This document shows positions 1-7,003 of a stretch of DNA of 14,046 nucleotides, piece by piece; position 1 is the first letter of the stretch; every line of letters begins with the position of its first letter. Source of the stretch: a bacterium (lineage in GTDB: Bacteria; Desulfobacterota; Deferrisomatia; Deferrisomatales; BM512); the NCBI GenBank assembly GCA_009724975.1, contig SRXB01000019.1:1-14046 (forward strand), in the 5' to 3' direction. Both the position numbers and the translations under genes were made by a program. Below the pieces are notes generated by a model that worked only from the letters and a program-made list of their open reading frames with translations, was not told the DNA's origin and searched no databases.

Positions 1-446
1 TCGCGCCCGCCGTGGCCCCTGCCGTGTTTCTCCCTGTCCCATTTGTGTTCCTTGAAATAAACGGGCGGGTAGCTCTTGATGACGTTCACGTGGTGGCGGT
101 GGGGGTCGTTGTCGCCCATGTCCAGCACTATGAAATCCCGGTCGTCGTAGACCATGACGGGCGGGCGGGTTTTCGTCTGAACCCACTTGCTGCCGCTAAG
201 GTAGAAATAAAGGCCCCTGCCGAAGTCGAAATATACTCCTACGGACGGGTAGTAATAGTAGGAGTAGATCGAGCCCCCGGGGGGAGGAGCCCATACGGGG
301 GCGGGGGCCACGACCACCGGCGCGGGAGCGGCCACAACAGGCACTCCGATGTTTACATTTATCTTCACCTCCGCGAACGCGGGCAAGGCGATGGACACAG
401 CCAGAAATGCTCCGGCCCCAAGGGCCGCGTATCCCATCTTTTTCAT
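1..446 (-). CDS. Secreted histidine-rich protein, 3' end outside window (hypothetical)
   Basis: Partial gene; 148 codons are visible and the reading frame runs off the left edge without a stop. The ATG at 446 has an ideal AGGAGG eight bases upstream (455-460). The product begins with a clear signal peptide (MKK, hydrophobic core, cleavage likely after the AFA at residues 23-25). A Val/Ala/Pro-rich linker follows (about 35-56), then a Tyr-rich stretch (60-82) with YYYYPSVGVYFD and FYLSGSKW motifs. The visible end is rich in His and charged residues (His 116, 118, 119, 134, 141, 145). This resembles small exported proteins of unknown function that I associate with deltaproteobacteria, but I cannot name a family. 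It follows a probable zinc exporter by 63 bases, so periplasmic metal binding is an inference from the His content and neighbour. Confidence is high that it is a gene and low about function. Confidence -1.
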   Translation of the reverse strand, partial: MKKMGYAALGAGAFLAVSIALPAFAEVKINVNIGVPVVAAPAPVVVAPAPVWAPPPGGSIYSYYYYPSVGVYFDFGRGLYFYLSGSKWVQTKTRPPVMVYDDRDFIVLDMGDNDPHRHHVNVIKSYPPVYFKEHKWDREKHGRGHGGR

Positions 447-509
447 CTCATCATCCTCCTGAAGGGCTTTGTTTGCCTAGCCCGTGAAAGCCAATACAGG
501 GAAAAGCGG

Positions 510-1445
510 TCAATTGTGACAGCGCTCCTCCTTTGTCTTGTTCATCTGGTATTCGTCATGGGGCTCAAGGTGGACTATTACATCAACGACCCCCTCGATG
601 GAATCGCAGATGCGCCGCTCCGCCTCCTCGGCTATGGAGTGGCCCTTAGCAACCGTCAGGGAGGGGTCCACCTGTATGTGCAAGTCGACGTGGACCTGCG
701 AGGAGAGCCCTCTGGTCCGTATAGCGTGGCACCCCTTCACCCCTTCGACGGACAAGGCTATTTTCTCCACCTCGCCCACCCCGATGCGGGCGCTGTCGGA
801 AAAAATCTCGTGCGAGCGCCGGAAGACGCCCCAGGCCGTCCACAATATAGCCACCGCCACCAAAAGGGCGATTATGGGGTCGGCCAGGTAAAGGCCCATC
901 TTGACGAGGCCCAGCCCGACCAAAACCCCGACGCTCACCAGGATGTCGCTGCCGGTGTGTGAGGCGTCGGCGATCAGGATGTCGCTTTTAAGCTCCCGCC
1001 CCTTCCTCGCCTCGTACCAGGAGACGAAGATGTTTACCGCCAGCGTCGAACCCATCACCACGAAGGAGCCGATGTCGACCCGTGGCGGCTCGCCGCCGCC
1101 AAGAAGCCTTGCAACGGCTTCCGAGCCTATTTTCCACGAGGCGAGAAGGAGCATGGCCCCTATGACCGTGGAGGCGTAGGTCTCGTACTTGCCGTGGCCG
1201 TAAGGGTGGTCGCTGTCGGCGGGGCGCGCCGCCAAACCCATGCCGACAAGCCCGACGATGTTCGAGGTGCCGTCGAAAACCGAGTGGAAGCCGTCGGCCT
1301 GCATCGAAACCGAGCCTATTGCGAGACCCCAGAAGAGTTTTCCCAGCGCCACGGCAAGATTCAGGGCCAAAACAACCCACAGGACCCGCCTTATCTCGGC
1401 GGCCCGCCCGTTTTTGCTTTCGTTATCTTCCCTTCTGTATCCCAT
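510..1445 (-). CDS. Cation diffusion facilitator (CDF) metal exporter, probably Zn(II)
   Basis: Inner-membrane proton-coupled divalent-metal exporter of 311 residues, a usual length for bacterial CDF proteins. About six membrane segments occupy residues 20-210. The second carries ADGFHSVFD (His54, Asp58) and the fifth carries ASHTGSD (His163, Asp167). This HD/HD quartet is the arrangement usual for zinc-type CDFs, whereas YiiP/FieF has DD/HD. An HPYGHGK motif lies at 80-86 between helices 2 and 3. Residues about 222-298 form the cytoplasmic dimerisation domain with alternating VHVDLHIQVD and VHLEPHDE, which supplies further metal ligands. The start has only a weak GGA upstream but is the only Met near the N-terminus. 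It stands 43 bases after the TPR membrane-protein gene and may have its own promoter (see 1463-1492). The metal is inferred from motif only; Fe, Co or Cd transport is possible. Confidence -1.
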   Translation of the reverse strand: MGYRREDNESKNGRAAEIRRVLWVVLALNLAVALGKLFWGLAIGSVSMQADGFHSVFDGTSNIVGLVGMGLAARPADSDHPYGHGKYETYASTVIGAMLLLASWKIGSEAVARLLGGGEPPRVDIGSFVVMGSTLAVNIFVSWYEARKGRELKSDILIADASHTGSDILVSVGVLVGLGLVKMGLYLADPIIALLVAVAILWTAWGVFRRSHEIFSDSARIGVGEVEKIALSVEGVKGCHAIRTRGLSSQVHVDLHIQVDPSLTVAKGHSIAEEAERRICDSIEGVVDVIVHLEPHDEYQMNKTKEERCHN

Positions 1446-1462
1446 TTTCTTTTTCCGTTTTT

Positions 1463-1492
1463 ATTTTACACCTTTTTGCGCGTCTCGGTCAC
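1463..1492 (-). promoter_or_regulatory. Possible sigma-70-type promoter for the CDF gene
   Basis: On the minus strand, GTGACC (1487-1492, four of six matches to the -35 consensus) is followed after 18 bases by TAAAAT (1463-1468, five of six matches to -10). It would start transcription about 10 bases before the CDF start codon. The A/T-rich gap contrasts with the GC-rich surroundings. The -35 overlaps the stop codon of the preceding gene and the leader would be very short, so this is only a candidate. Confidence -1.
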
Positions 1493-3333
1493 TGCCCCAT
1501 TGAGGAAAGCATGGCGGCGGCGTTTTCATTCCCCGGGTCGATGCGCAAAACTTCCCTGAAATGGAAGGTCGCCTCCGCCCTCGCCTCCTTGTCGCCCATC
1601 AGCAGAAGGCCGATGTTGTAATGGGCCTTGAAATCGTCCGGGTGGAGCGAAAGGAGCCTTCGGTAAGTGCGGACCGCCTCGGGCTCGCGCCCCATCTTAA
1701 CCTGCGCCACCGCCAGCCCGAAAAGGGCCCCGCGGTCCTTCGGGTCTATGGAGAGGGCTTTTTTATAGCACCCTCCGGCCCGGGAGAAGCGCCCCTTTGA
1801 AGCGTGGGCCGCCGCCTCGGCAAGCGTCGCGCCAAGAAGGTCGCCGCGCCCCTCCCTTGAAAGCGAGAGCACCATCTGGCCCTCGAAAGTCTCAAGGTTT
1901 CCCTTGATATCCTTGAGGAGTATCTCGTCCACCTTGTCGTAGCGGCCAAGCCTTGCCCAGCTTTGGGCAAGGCAAAGATTCGCGCCGGGAAGCTCTCCGT
2001 CAAGGGCCTTGGCTTCCAGAAAATAATCGCGCGCCGAGGCGTAATCGCCTTTTTCAAAGGCGGCGCTCCCCAAAAACTCGATAGCGAGGGCGTTTTTGGG
2101 GTCGATTGAGCGAATGTAGCCGAAAAGGGAGGTCGAATCCCTCCACTTGGATATGTAGGCGAAGGATAGGCCGGCAAAAAGAAGCGCGGTAAGGGCCAGC
2201 GAAGCTATCGGGATTATCCTGGGCGACCCCCACCCCGAAAACCGCTTTTCAAGATGCCAGAGAAGGCCGCAAAAGAGGCCGATGTGGGGCAGATAGGCGA
2301 AGCGGTCGGAAAAGGTCTGTATGCCCGCCGGAACAATGCCGCTGTTAGGCAGTAGCAATATCAGGTACCAGAACCAGCCGAAGGCCAACTCGGGGTGTTT
2401 TTTCCTGCCCCTGAAGGCAAGAAACGAGAGCGCAAAAATGGCCAGAAGGCCGACGCCTCCCAGGGCGATTCTCGTCGCATCGAGGGGAACGGTCCCCTTT
2501 ATCGATAGATTTACCGGCCAAATCGTGTGCCACAGGTAGATAAAGTAGGAGGAGCCGACATTGGCCATGATGCCGAGCGGTCCGTAGCCGCCGGCGCTTC
2601 TCGAAACCGATTGGGAGTGGGCGGCGAGGGTGAGATACACTACCGCAAGGGAAAATATCGCGAGAGGAGCCTTCTCCGCCGCCAGCGAAAGCCATTTGCG
2701 CCTGTTTTCCTTAAAGCCGCCCTCCGGGAGCCGTTGAAGGGGCCAAAAATCCATAAGGAACAGGGTCGCGGGAAGGACCACGGCGACCGGCTTTGACAAA
2801 AGGGCGAGCACGCCGGTGAAAGTTGCCAGCGCGAGGAACCCAAACCCCTTGCGGCGGGCGTAAAGGACGTAAGAAAGGAGGGTTGCGGCGAAAAAAAATC
2901 CCGCCAGCACGTCTTTTCTCTCGGTTATCCACGCGACCGACTCGACCCTCATCGGGTGAATGGCCCACAATAGCGCCGTGGCGAGGGAGAGCGCCGTAGA
3001 GGAGGTGGCAAGGTATAGGGCGAGGAATAAAAGGGCCGCCGCGCAAGCGTGGAGGAGGGCGTTGGTGGAGTGGAAGGCCCCGGGGGAAAAGCCCGAGAGC
3101 TGAACGTCGGCCATGTAGGAAAGCCAGGTGAGCGGGATGTAGAAATATTCGTAGGAGCCCGAAAAGGCGGTTCTTATGGAGCGCAGGTCGAGGCCGTCGG
3201 CCAGAAGACCGTTGTCGCGCACGTAATAGACGTCGTCCAGGTGAATGTAATCGAAGCCGCGTACGGGAAGATAGAGCGCGCCGACGGCGGCGGCGACCAA
3301 AAGGGCGAATAAAAGCGCTCTTTTGGAGCTCAT
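1489..3333 (-). CDS. TMTC-like polytopic membrane protein with C-terminal TPR repeats (putative GT-C glycosyltransferase)
   Basis: A 614-residue membrane protein. The N-terminal two thirds (to about residue 395) hold roughly ten hydrophobic segments. Between the first two is a loop with an acidic pair (HLDD, residues 31-34), as in GT-C-fold lipid-phosphosugar-dependent enzymes. HPMRVESVAWITERKDVL (126-143) and the DRFAYLPHIGL stretch (343-353) resemble conserved elements of animal TMTC O-mannosyltransferases and their bacterial relatives. The C-terminus (about 405-614) is TPR-like, with repeats near 411-445, 506-537, 533-565 and 567-602 marked by IDPKN, IDPKD, LHPDD and IDPGN turns. The likely role is transfer of a sugar from a lipid carrier to an exported protein or glycan, with the TPRs binding the acceptor; this is inferred. 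No Shine-Dalgarno is visible before the ATG, but the following signal anchor supports the start. It follows the beta-helix gene by 55 bases. Confidence -1.
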   Translation of the reverse strand: MSSKRALLFALLVAAAVGALYLPVRGFDYIHLDDVYYVRDNGLLADGLDLRSIRTAFSGSYEYFYIPLTWLSYMADVQLSGFSPGAFHSTNALLHACAAALLFLALYLATSSTALSLATALLWAIHPMRVESVAWITERKDVLAGFFFAATLLSYVLYARRKGFGFLALATFTGVLALLSKPVAVVLPATLFLMDFWPLQRLPEGGFKENRRKWLSLAAEKAPLAIFSLAVVYLTLAAHSQSVSRSAGGYGPLGIMANVGSSYFIYLWHTIWPVNLSIKGTVPLDATRIALGGVGLLAIFALSFLAFRGRKKHPELAFGWFWYLILLLPNSGIVPAGIQTFSDRFAYLPHIGLFCGLLWHLEKRFSGWGSPRIIPIASLALTALLFAGLSFAYISKWRDSTSLFGYIRSIDPKNALAIEFLGSAAFEKGDYASARDYFLEAKALDGELPGANLCLAQSWARLGRYDKVDEILLKDIKGNLETFEGQMVLSLSREGRGDLLGATLAEAAAHASKGRFSRAGGCYKKALSIDPKDRGALFGLAVAQVKMGREPEAVRTYRRLLSLHPDDFKAHYNIGLLLMGDKEARAEATFHFREVLRIDPGNENAAAMLSSMGQ

Positions 3334-3353
3334 CAGCCGCGCTTTGTATTACT

Positions 3354-3385
3354 CTTGCGCGCCATGCGCAAGCCAAGGCGCTTGG
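3354..3385. repeat. Two adjacent short inverted repeats in the gap between the beta-helix and TPR genes
   Basis: In the 55-base gap, CTTGCGC (3354-3360) pairs perfectly with GCGCAAG (3366-3372) around a 5-base loop. Immediately next to it CCAAG (3373-3377) pairs with CTTGG (3381-3385). Neither is followed by a T-run in the direction of the genes, so a classic intrinsic terminator is unlikely. They could be an RNA processing or stability element, or chance. Confidence -1.
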
Positions 3386-3388
3386 AGA

Positions 3389-4804
3389 TCATTTTTTATC
3401 TTCCGGCCTGTAGCCGTTTACGTCGGCGCCGACCACGGGAGCGGCCAAAAAGCCCGAATAATCGACCTTGTCCTGAATGTATTCACCCCCCCAGCCTTCG
3501 TAGGTGCGCTTGGGGAGGTCGAAAAAATCCTTTATGGTCGATATGTCGGCGTCCAGCCCTTTTTTATTCATCTCGGCGGTAGTGGCCTCGCCCCACCAGT
3601 TGCCCCGTGCGTTCACGGTGGCGCCATCTTCTTTAAAACTGTCTTCGATGTGCTGGGGCGTCGCTCGCCCTCTCTCGGTCATCCCTTCGTTTCTCGCCTG
3701 CTCCGAGCGCACCGGCTTTTGCGAGGCGCGGCGCTCCCAGTCAGCGCTCATGTCTTCCAGTTCGAGGTCAATTTTGTTGCCCTCGATGTTGTTGGCTTCA
3801 ACTTTGGCGTACGAGGAGAGGGTGAGGTGTATTCCCACCTCGTTTTTTGAGATCCGGTTCTTCACTATACCCGGGTTGCACATCTGAACGCACAATATCG
3901 CGGTCTTGTTCTCCTCGAAAATGTTGTTTTCAACCTCGGGATCCGACCGCTGAAAACAGCGAAGGCCGATTTCCGACCTGGTCACGGTGTTGGCGTAAAT
4001 GCGCGGGGAGGCGAAGCGCATGCAATAAATGCCTATTTGGGTTTCGCTTATCTTGTTGAGCGCCAGCACTGTGCGGGGGCCGCCCTGGTTGACTATTATG
4101 CCGCCCTTGCACTTTTTAACCTGGCAAGACTCTATTATGCTGTCGTCGCCTATTATGGCGATACCCGTCTCACACTCGGAGATTGTCGAGTTTATTGCCC
4201 TTAACGCGCTCTTTTGCTGGACATCGATGCCGATTTTCGCGACCCTTTCAATGGTGCAGCCAACCATGGCCACAATCCCGCCGGTAGCGATGTTCATCGC
4301 GTTTTCACCAGCCCTGGAAATGCGCGTTCCAGAAATTGCAAGGGCGCTGGCGGTCGCAACGTGAACTCCCTTGGCGGTTTTGTCGATGGCTGAGTCTTCC
4401 ACCTCGACCTTGGAGTTGGCCATGCCCAGATGGTCGGCTCCAAGTATTTTGGCGAAGGATATGAAAGACCCTTTGTGGGAATCTATGAAGATGATTCCTC
4501 CCCACGGTTGCGGGTCGGTCGAGTCCTTCGAGGGAAGGCCGGTAAGGGTGATCGGGTTTTGGGCATTTCCCTGGGCCATGAGTACGCCGTTGACGGTGAG
4601 GCTCCCCTCTGGAGAGAAGACGACCTTGGTTCCGGGCTTTATGGTGAGTTTGAGCTCCGCTCCTACGACTACGTTCGAGGTCACGTTGACCGCGCCCGAC
4701 CACTCGGTGTCCTTGTCCAAAAAGGAATCGGCGGCCACCGCGTGGCTTCCGATGGCTATCAGGATGGTCAGGAGCAAAAGGGCGTTGGCGAAAGGTCGCT
4801 TCAT
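3389..4804 (-). CDS. Secreted right-handed parallel beta-helix protein (PbH1 repeats)
   Basis: A 471-residue exported protein. From the ATG at 4804 it starts with a clear signal peptide (MKRPF, hydrophobic core 8-19, cleavage likely after the AVA at 22-24). A short domain containing IKPGTKVVF and an NGVLMAQG turn leads into a long series of about 22-residue PbH1 rungs (roughly 120-355), with repeated elements such as ALAISGTRIS, SIIESCQVKKC, PRIYANTVTRS, PEVENNIFEEN and AKVEANNIEGN. A charged insert follows (about 358-400), then GNWWG and a C-terminal VDYSGFL segment typical of large beta-helix proteins. This fold usually binds or cleaves polysaccharide, or is structural; no catalytic set is recognisable. 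The frame is open to a TTG at 4834 overlapping the upstream stop as TTGA. That longer form would put ten extra residues before the signal peptide and has no better Shine-Dalgarno, so I prefer 4804. Confidence -1.
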   Translation of the reverse strand: MKRPFANALLLLTILIAIGSHAVAADSFLDKDTEWSGAVNVTSNVVVGAELKLTIKPGTKVVFSPEGSLTVNGVLMAQGNAQNPITLTGLPSKDSTDPQPWGGIIFIDSHKGSFISFAKILGADHLGMANSKVEVEDSAIDKTAKGVHVATASALAISGTRISRAGENAMNIATGGIVAMVGCTIERVAKIGIDVQQKSALRAINSTISECETGIAIIGDDSIIESCQVKKCKGGIIVNQGGPRTVLALNKISETQIGIYCMRFASPRIYANTVTRSEIGLRCFQRSDPEVENNIFEENKTAILCVQMCNPGIVKNRISKNEVGIHLTLSSYAKVEANNIEGNKIDLELEDMSADWERRASQKPVRSEQARNEGMTERGRATPQHIEDSFKEDGATVNARGNWWGEATTAEMNKKGLDADISTIKDFFDLPKRTYEGWGGEYIQDKVDYSGFLAAPVVGADVNGYRPEDKK

Positions 4805-4830
4805 CTGGCGTTTAGTCTCTCTTCCCAAAA

Positions 4831-6333
4831 TCAATTGCCCAAAAGTTTTCTTTTAAGGCGCGTTTTGGTCATTTGCAGTACGTGTTCCCTCGCCTCGGCC
4901 CCGAACCTCTGGCTGACCAGCTCAAGGTAGGCGGGGTTTTCAAAATAACGGTGGAAGGCCTCGTCGCGGAAGGCAAGAACCTGGGCCGGAGTAAGGTATT
5001 TGGTGGGCAGGGGCTTCATGTCGTAGGCGTATTGGGAGTAGCCAGCCCAGGTCGAGGGGAGCTCCCACCCCTCCTCTATCGCCGTCTCGTAAAGGGCCGA
5101 GCCCGGGTAGGCCATGGCACAGTTGAAGTTGGCCCACTCGGTGTTCAGTTCAAGGGCCAGCTCCAAGGTCTCGCCCATCGTCTGAAGGTCGTCCTCGGGA
5201 AGGCCGAAGATGTAGTTGGCCCCTATGTAAATGCCTGCTTTCCGTATCTCACCGACCGCGTCGAATATCTTGTTTTTCTTGAACCCTTTCACCGCGTCGC
5301 CGCGAACCCTCTCGCTCGCCGACTCGACCCCGAGGGCGAACCACTTGACTCCGGCGGCCCTTATTTTTTCAAGGTCCATCCCCTTCAGTGTGTCGACCCT
5401 CGCGTAGGCCCAGATGTTAAGGCCGTAATCGCGCTTGACGAGCTCATCGCAGATTCCCATGACGTGGTCTTTGTCGAGTACGAAGAGCTCGTCGGCGAAT
5501 TTTATGTTTTTGACGCCGTACTCCCTCACAAGGATGTCAATCTGCCGCAAAATTGTTTCGGGGCTCCACATGCGGTAGCTTTTGGCCTTGCTCGAAAGGC
5601 CCATCACCGCCTCGCCGCTTTTGAAGGGAGCCTGTATGCAGCAGAAATTGCACCTGAAGGGGCAGCCGAGGGTTGTGTAGACGGCGGCGTAGGGGGTGCG
5701 CGAGGGTTCGCCGAAGGCGTGCCAGTTGTGGGCGCGGTAGCGTTCCATTGGAAGGAGGTCCCACGCGAAATCGCCCATTTCGCCGTCGAGGTCGGTTACA
5801 AGCGGCGCGGGCGGGGTCTTCACCGTAGCGCCATCTTTTTCAAATATTAGCCCCCTCGCCTCTTCAAGCGCCCTCTTGCCGGAAAGCGCACCCAAAAGCT
5901 CTACAACCGTAACCGGACCCTCTCCGGTGCAGACGAAATCGCAAGCTTCCTCGGCGAAGGTGCGTTCGGGCAGGGCGGCGACGTGGCCGCCTATCATTAT
6001 GGTCGGCACTTCGGGAGCCGCGCCCTTTATCAGCCTCGTTATCTCGCCCGCCGCCGGCATGACCTGCGTGGAGGCGGAAGGGTTGTGGCCATAGACTATT
6101 ACGGCGCAAAGTCTCGGGTTGGCCCGCGCCACCCGCTCGGCGGTCTCGGCGTAGGTGAGCTCTTCGGCGTTGGCGTCGATGGCTTCCACCGTAAGCCCCT
6201 TGCCGCGTGCGTAGGCGGCGATGAGAAAGACCCATACCGGCGGCTCGATGGCGGCGTATTCGCCCGCGAGAGCCTGATAGACGTCTTTTCTGCCGCCCGG
6301 ATTGACGAGGAGAAGGTCGACGCGCTCAGACAT
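4831..6333 (-). CDS. B12-binding-domain radical SAM enzyme
   Basis: A 500-residue protein with the domain order of BchE-like cobalamin/radical SAM enzymes. Residues about 5-150 form a Rossmann-like B12-binding domain (LLLVNPGG at the start, IMIGGHVAALPE at 112-123, CTGEGP at 135-140). The radical SAM core starts at about 213, with the cluster ligands in CPFRCNFC (Cys224, Cys228, Cys231). Later core elements include ALGVESAS and an IFGLPEDD loop. The DxHxxG cobalamin-ligand motif is absent, as is common in this class, so any cobalamin would lack a protein His ligand of that type. Members methylate unreactive carbons, rearrange rings or do other radical chemistry; the substrate here is unknown. 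It overlaps the cupin gene by 8 bases and has a purine-rich Shine-Dalgarno (GGAAGGGCGAGG), so it is translated with the E1/cupin genes. The context suggests a sugar or sugar-derived intermediate, by inference. Confidence -1.
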   Translation of the reverse strand: MSERVDLLLVNPGGRKDVYQALAGEYAAIEPPVWVFLIAAYARGKGLTVEAIDANAEELTYAETAERVARANPRLCAVIVYGHNPSASTQVMPAAGEITRLIKGAAPEVPTIMIGGHVAALPERTFAEEACDFVCTGEGPVTVVELLGALSGKRALEEARGLIFEKDGATVKTPPAPLVTDLDGEMGDFAWDLLPMERYRAHNWHAFGEPSRTPYAAVYTTLGCPFRCNFCCIQAPFKSGEAVMGLSSKAKSYRMWSPETILRQIDILVREYGVKNIKFADELFVLDKDHVMGICDELVKRDYGLNIWAYARVDTLKGMDLEKIRAAGVKWFALGVESASERVRGDAVKGFKKNKIFDAVGEIRKAGIYIGANYIFGLPEDDLQTMGETLELALELNTEWANFNCAMAYPGSALYETAIEEGWELPSTWAGYSQYAYDMKPLPTKYLTPAQVLAFRDEAFHRYFENPAYLELVSQRFGAEAREHVLQMTKTRLKRKLLGN

Positions 6334-7003
6334 CCTCGCCCTTCCTTACCGTCATCGTGGTGATGCCGTCGGGCGAGTGGAAAGTTCCAGCGAGGCGCGC
6401 AAGGGTCGCTATCGTCACCACGTCGCCCGGGCTCAGTATGGGGTCGTTGTTCTTGGTGTAGAGGCCGCCCTGCATGACGAGGATTATCTCATCGTGCGGC
6501 CTTTTCAAAAGCTCGGAGGCGTCGGCGAATTTCTCCACCGTCAGGGAGGTGCTGCAAATCTCGTAGGAGTCGGCCCTTCCCAGCCCTGGCTCGCTTATCG
6601 TTATGCAGGAGTCGGTCATCGGCACGCGGCATTCCTCGCCCTCGTAGGGCTGCTCCTTCCTGCCGTAGATATCGTCCAGCCGGACGAGGTCTTCCTTGTT
6701 AGGCGGGCTCTCGACCTCGATGACATGTATGCCATCGGGAGAGATGGCGCGGGTGGAGTGGAAGAGCCCCTCGCGCAACATGAGTTTGCTAAGGGCGCGA
6801 AGCTGTACATGGCCGTTCAGGAAGGAGACCTGGGCCTCGCCGTCGAGGAGTATGTAGCCGGTCTTCTTGCAGGGGTGGCAATGGAGCGAGGTCTGCCTGC
6901 CGTGGCTTATGTGCAGGTACCAGATGGCTATCTTGTCGCTCTCGTACATGAGATATTCGTAGCCCCAAGGCTTTTTCACGACCTTGTCGCAAAACTCACT
7001 CAT
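6326..7003 (-). CDS. Two-domain cupin protein (mannose-6-P isomerase/ManC C-terminal-like)
   Basis: A 225-residue soluble protein. It opens with KKPWGYEYLMY (10-20), a motif like the KPWG start of type II phosphomannose isomerase cupins. The first cupin has LHCHPCKKTGYILLDGE (40-56), where His41, His43 and Glu56 are candidate metal ligands. The second cupin (about 145-225) keeps the shape (GGLYTKNNDPILSPGDVV) but lacks the paired His motif. Both halves carry FHS followed by SPDGI (81-92 and 208-214), which looks like an ancient internal duplication. It may be a sugar isomerase or epimerase, a metal-dependent tailoring enzyme, or a binding partner of the E1 enzyme; I cannot decide. It overlaps the genes on both sides by 8 bases, which ties it to the TPP and radical SAM enzymes. 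Confidence -1.
   Translation of the reverse strand: MSEFCDKVVKKPWGYEYLMYESDKIAIWYLHISHGRQTSLHCHPCKKTGYILLDGEAQVSFLNGHVQLRALSKLMLREGLFHSTRAISPDGIHVIEVESPPNKEDLVRLDDIYGRKEQPYEGEECRVPMTDSCITISEPGLGRADSYEICSTSLTVEKFADASELLKRPHDEIILVMQGGLYTKNNDPILSPGDVVTIATLARLAGTFHSPDGITTMTVRKGEDV

Noticed and set aside
447..509. Possible promoter before the His-rich secreted gene (TTGACC in the CDF tail)
   Set aside because: At 16-18 bases from this -35-like hexamer there is no acceptable -10; only the Shine-Dalgarno is convincing.
12..962. A long plus-strand open frame of about 316 codons
   Set aside because: It lies antisense to the secreted His-rich gene and the CDF exporter, has no recognisable domain and is low in complexity. 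The minus-strand frames have signal peptide, membrane and metal motifs, so this is a GC-driven shadow.
2711..3376. A minus-strand open frame of about 221 codons overlapping the TPR membrane protein
   Set aside because: It is an Arg/Pro-rich shadow in another frame; the 614-residue frame has coherent membrane segments and TPRs.
4805..4834. N-terminal extension of the beta-helix protein from a TTG at 4834
   Set aside because: It would place ten polar residues before an otherwise textbook signal peptide, and the TTG has no good Shine-Dalgarno.
4873..5850. A plus-strand open frame of about 325 codons
   Set aside because: It is entirely antisense to the radical SAM gene, whose cluster motif and domains are intact, and it shows no family features.
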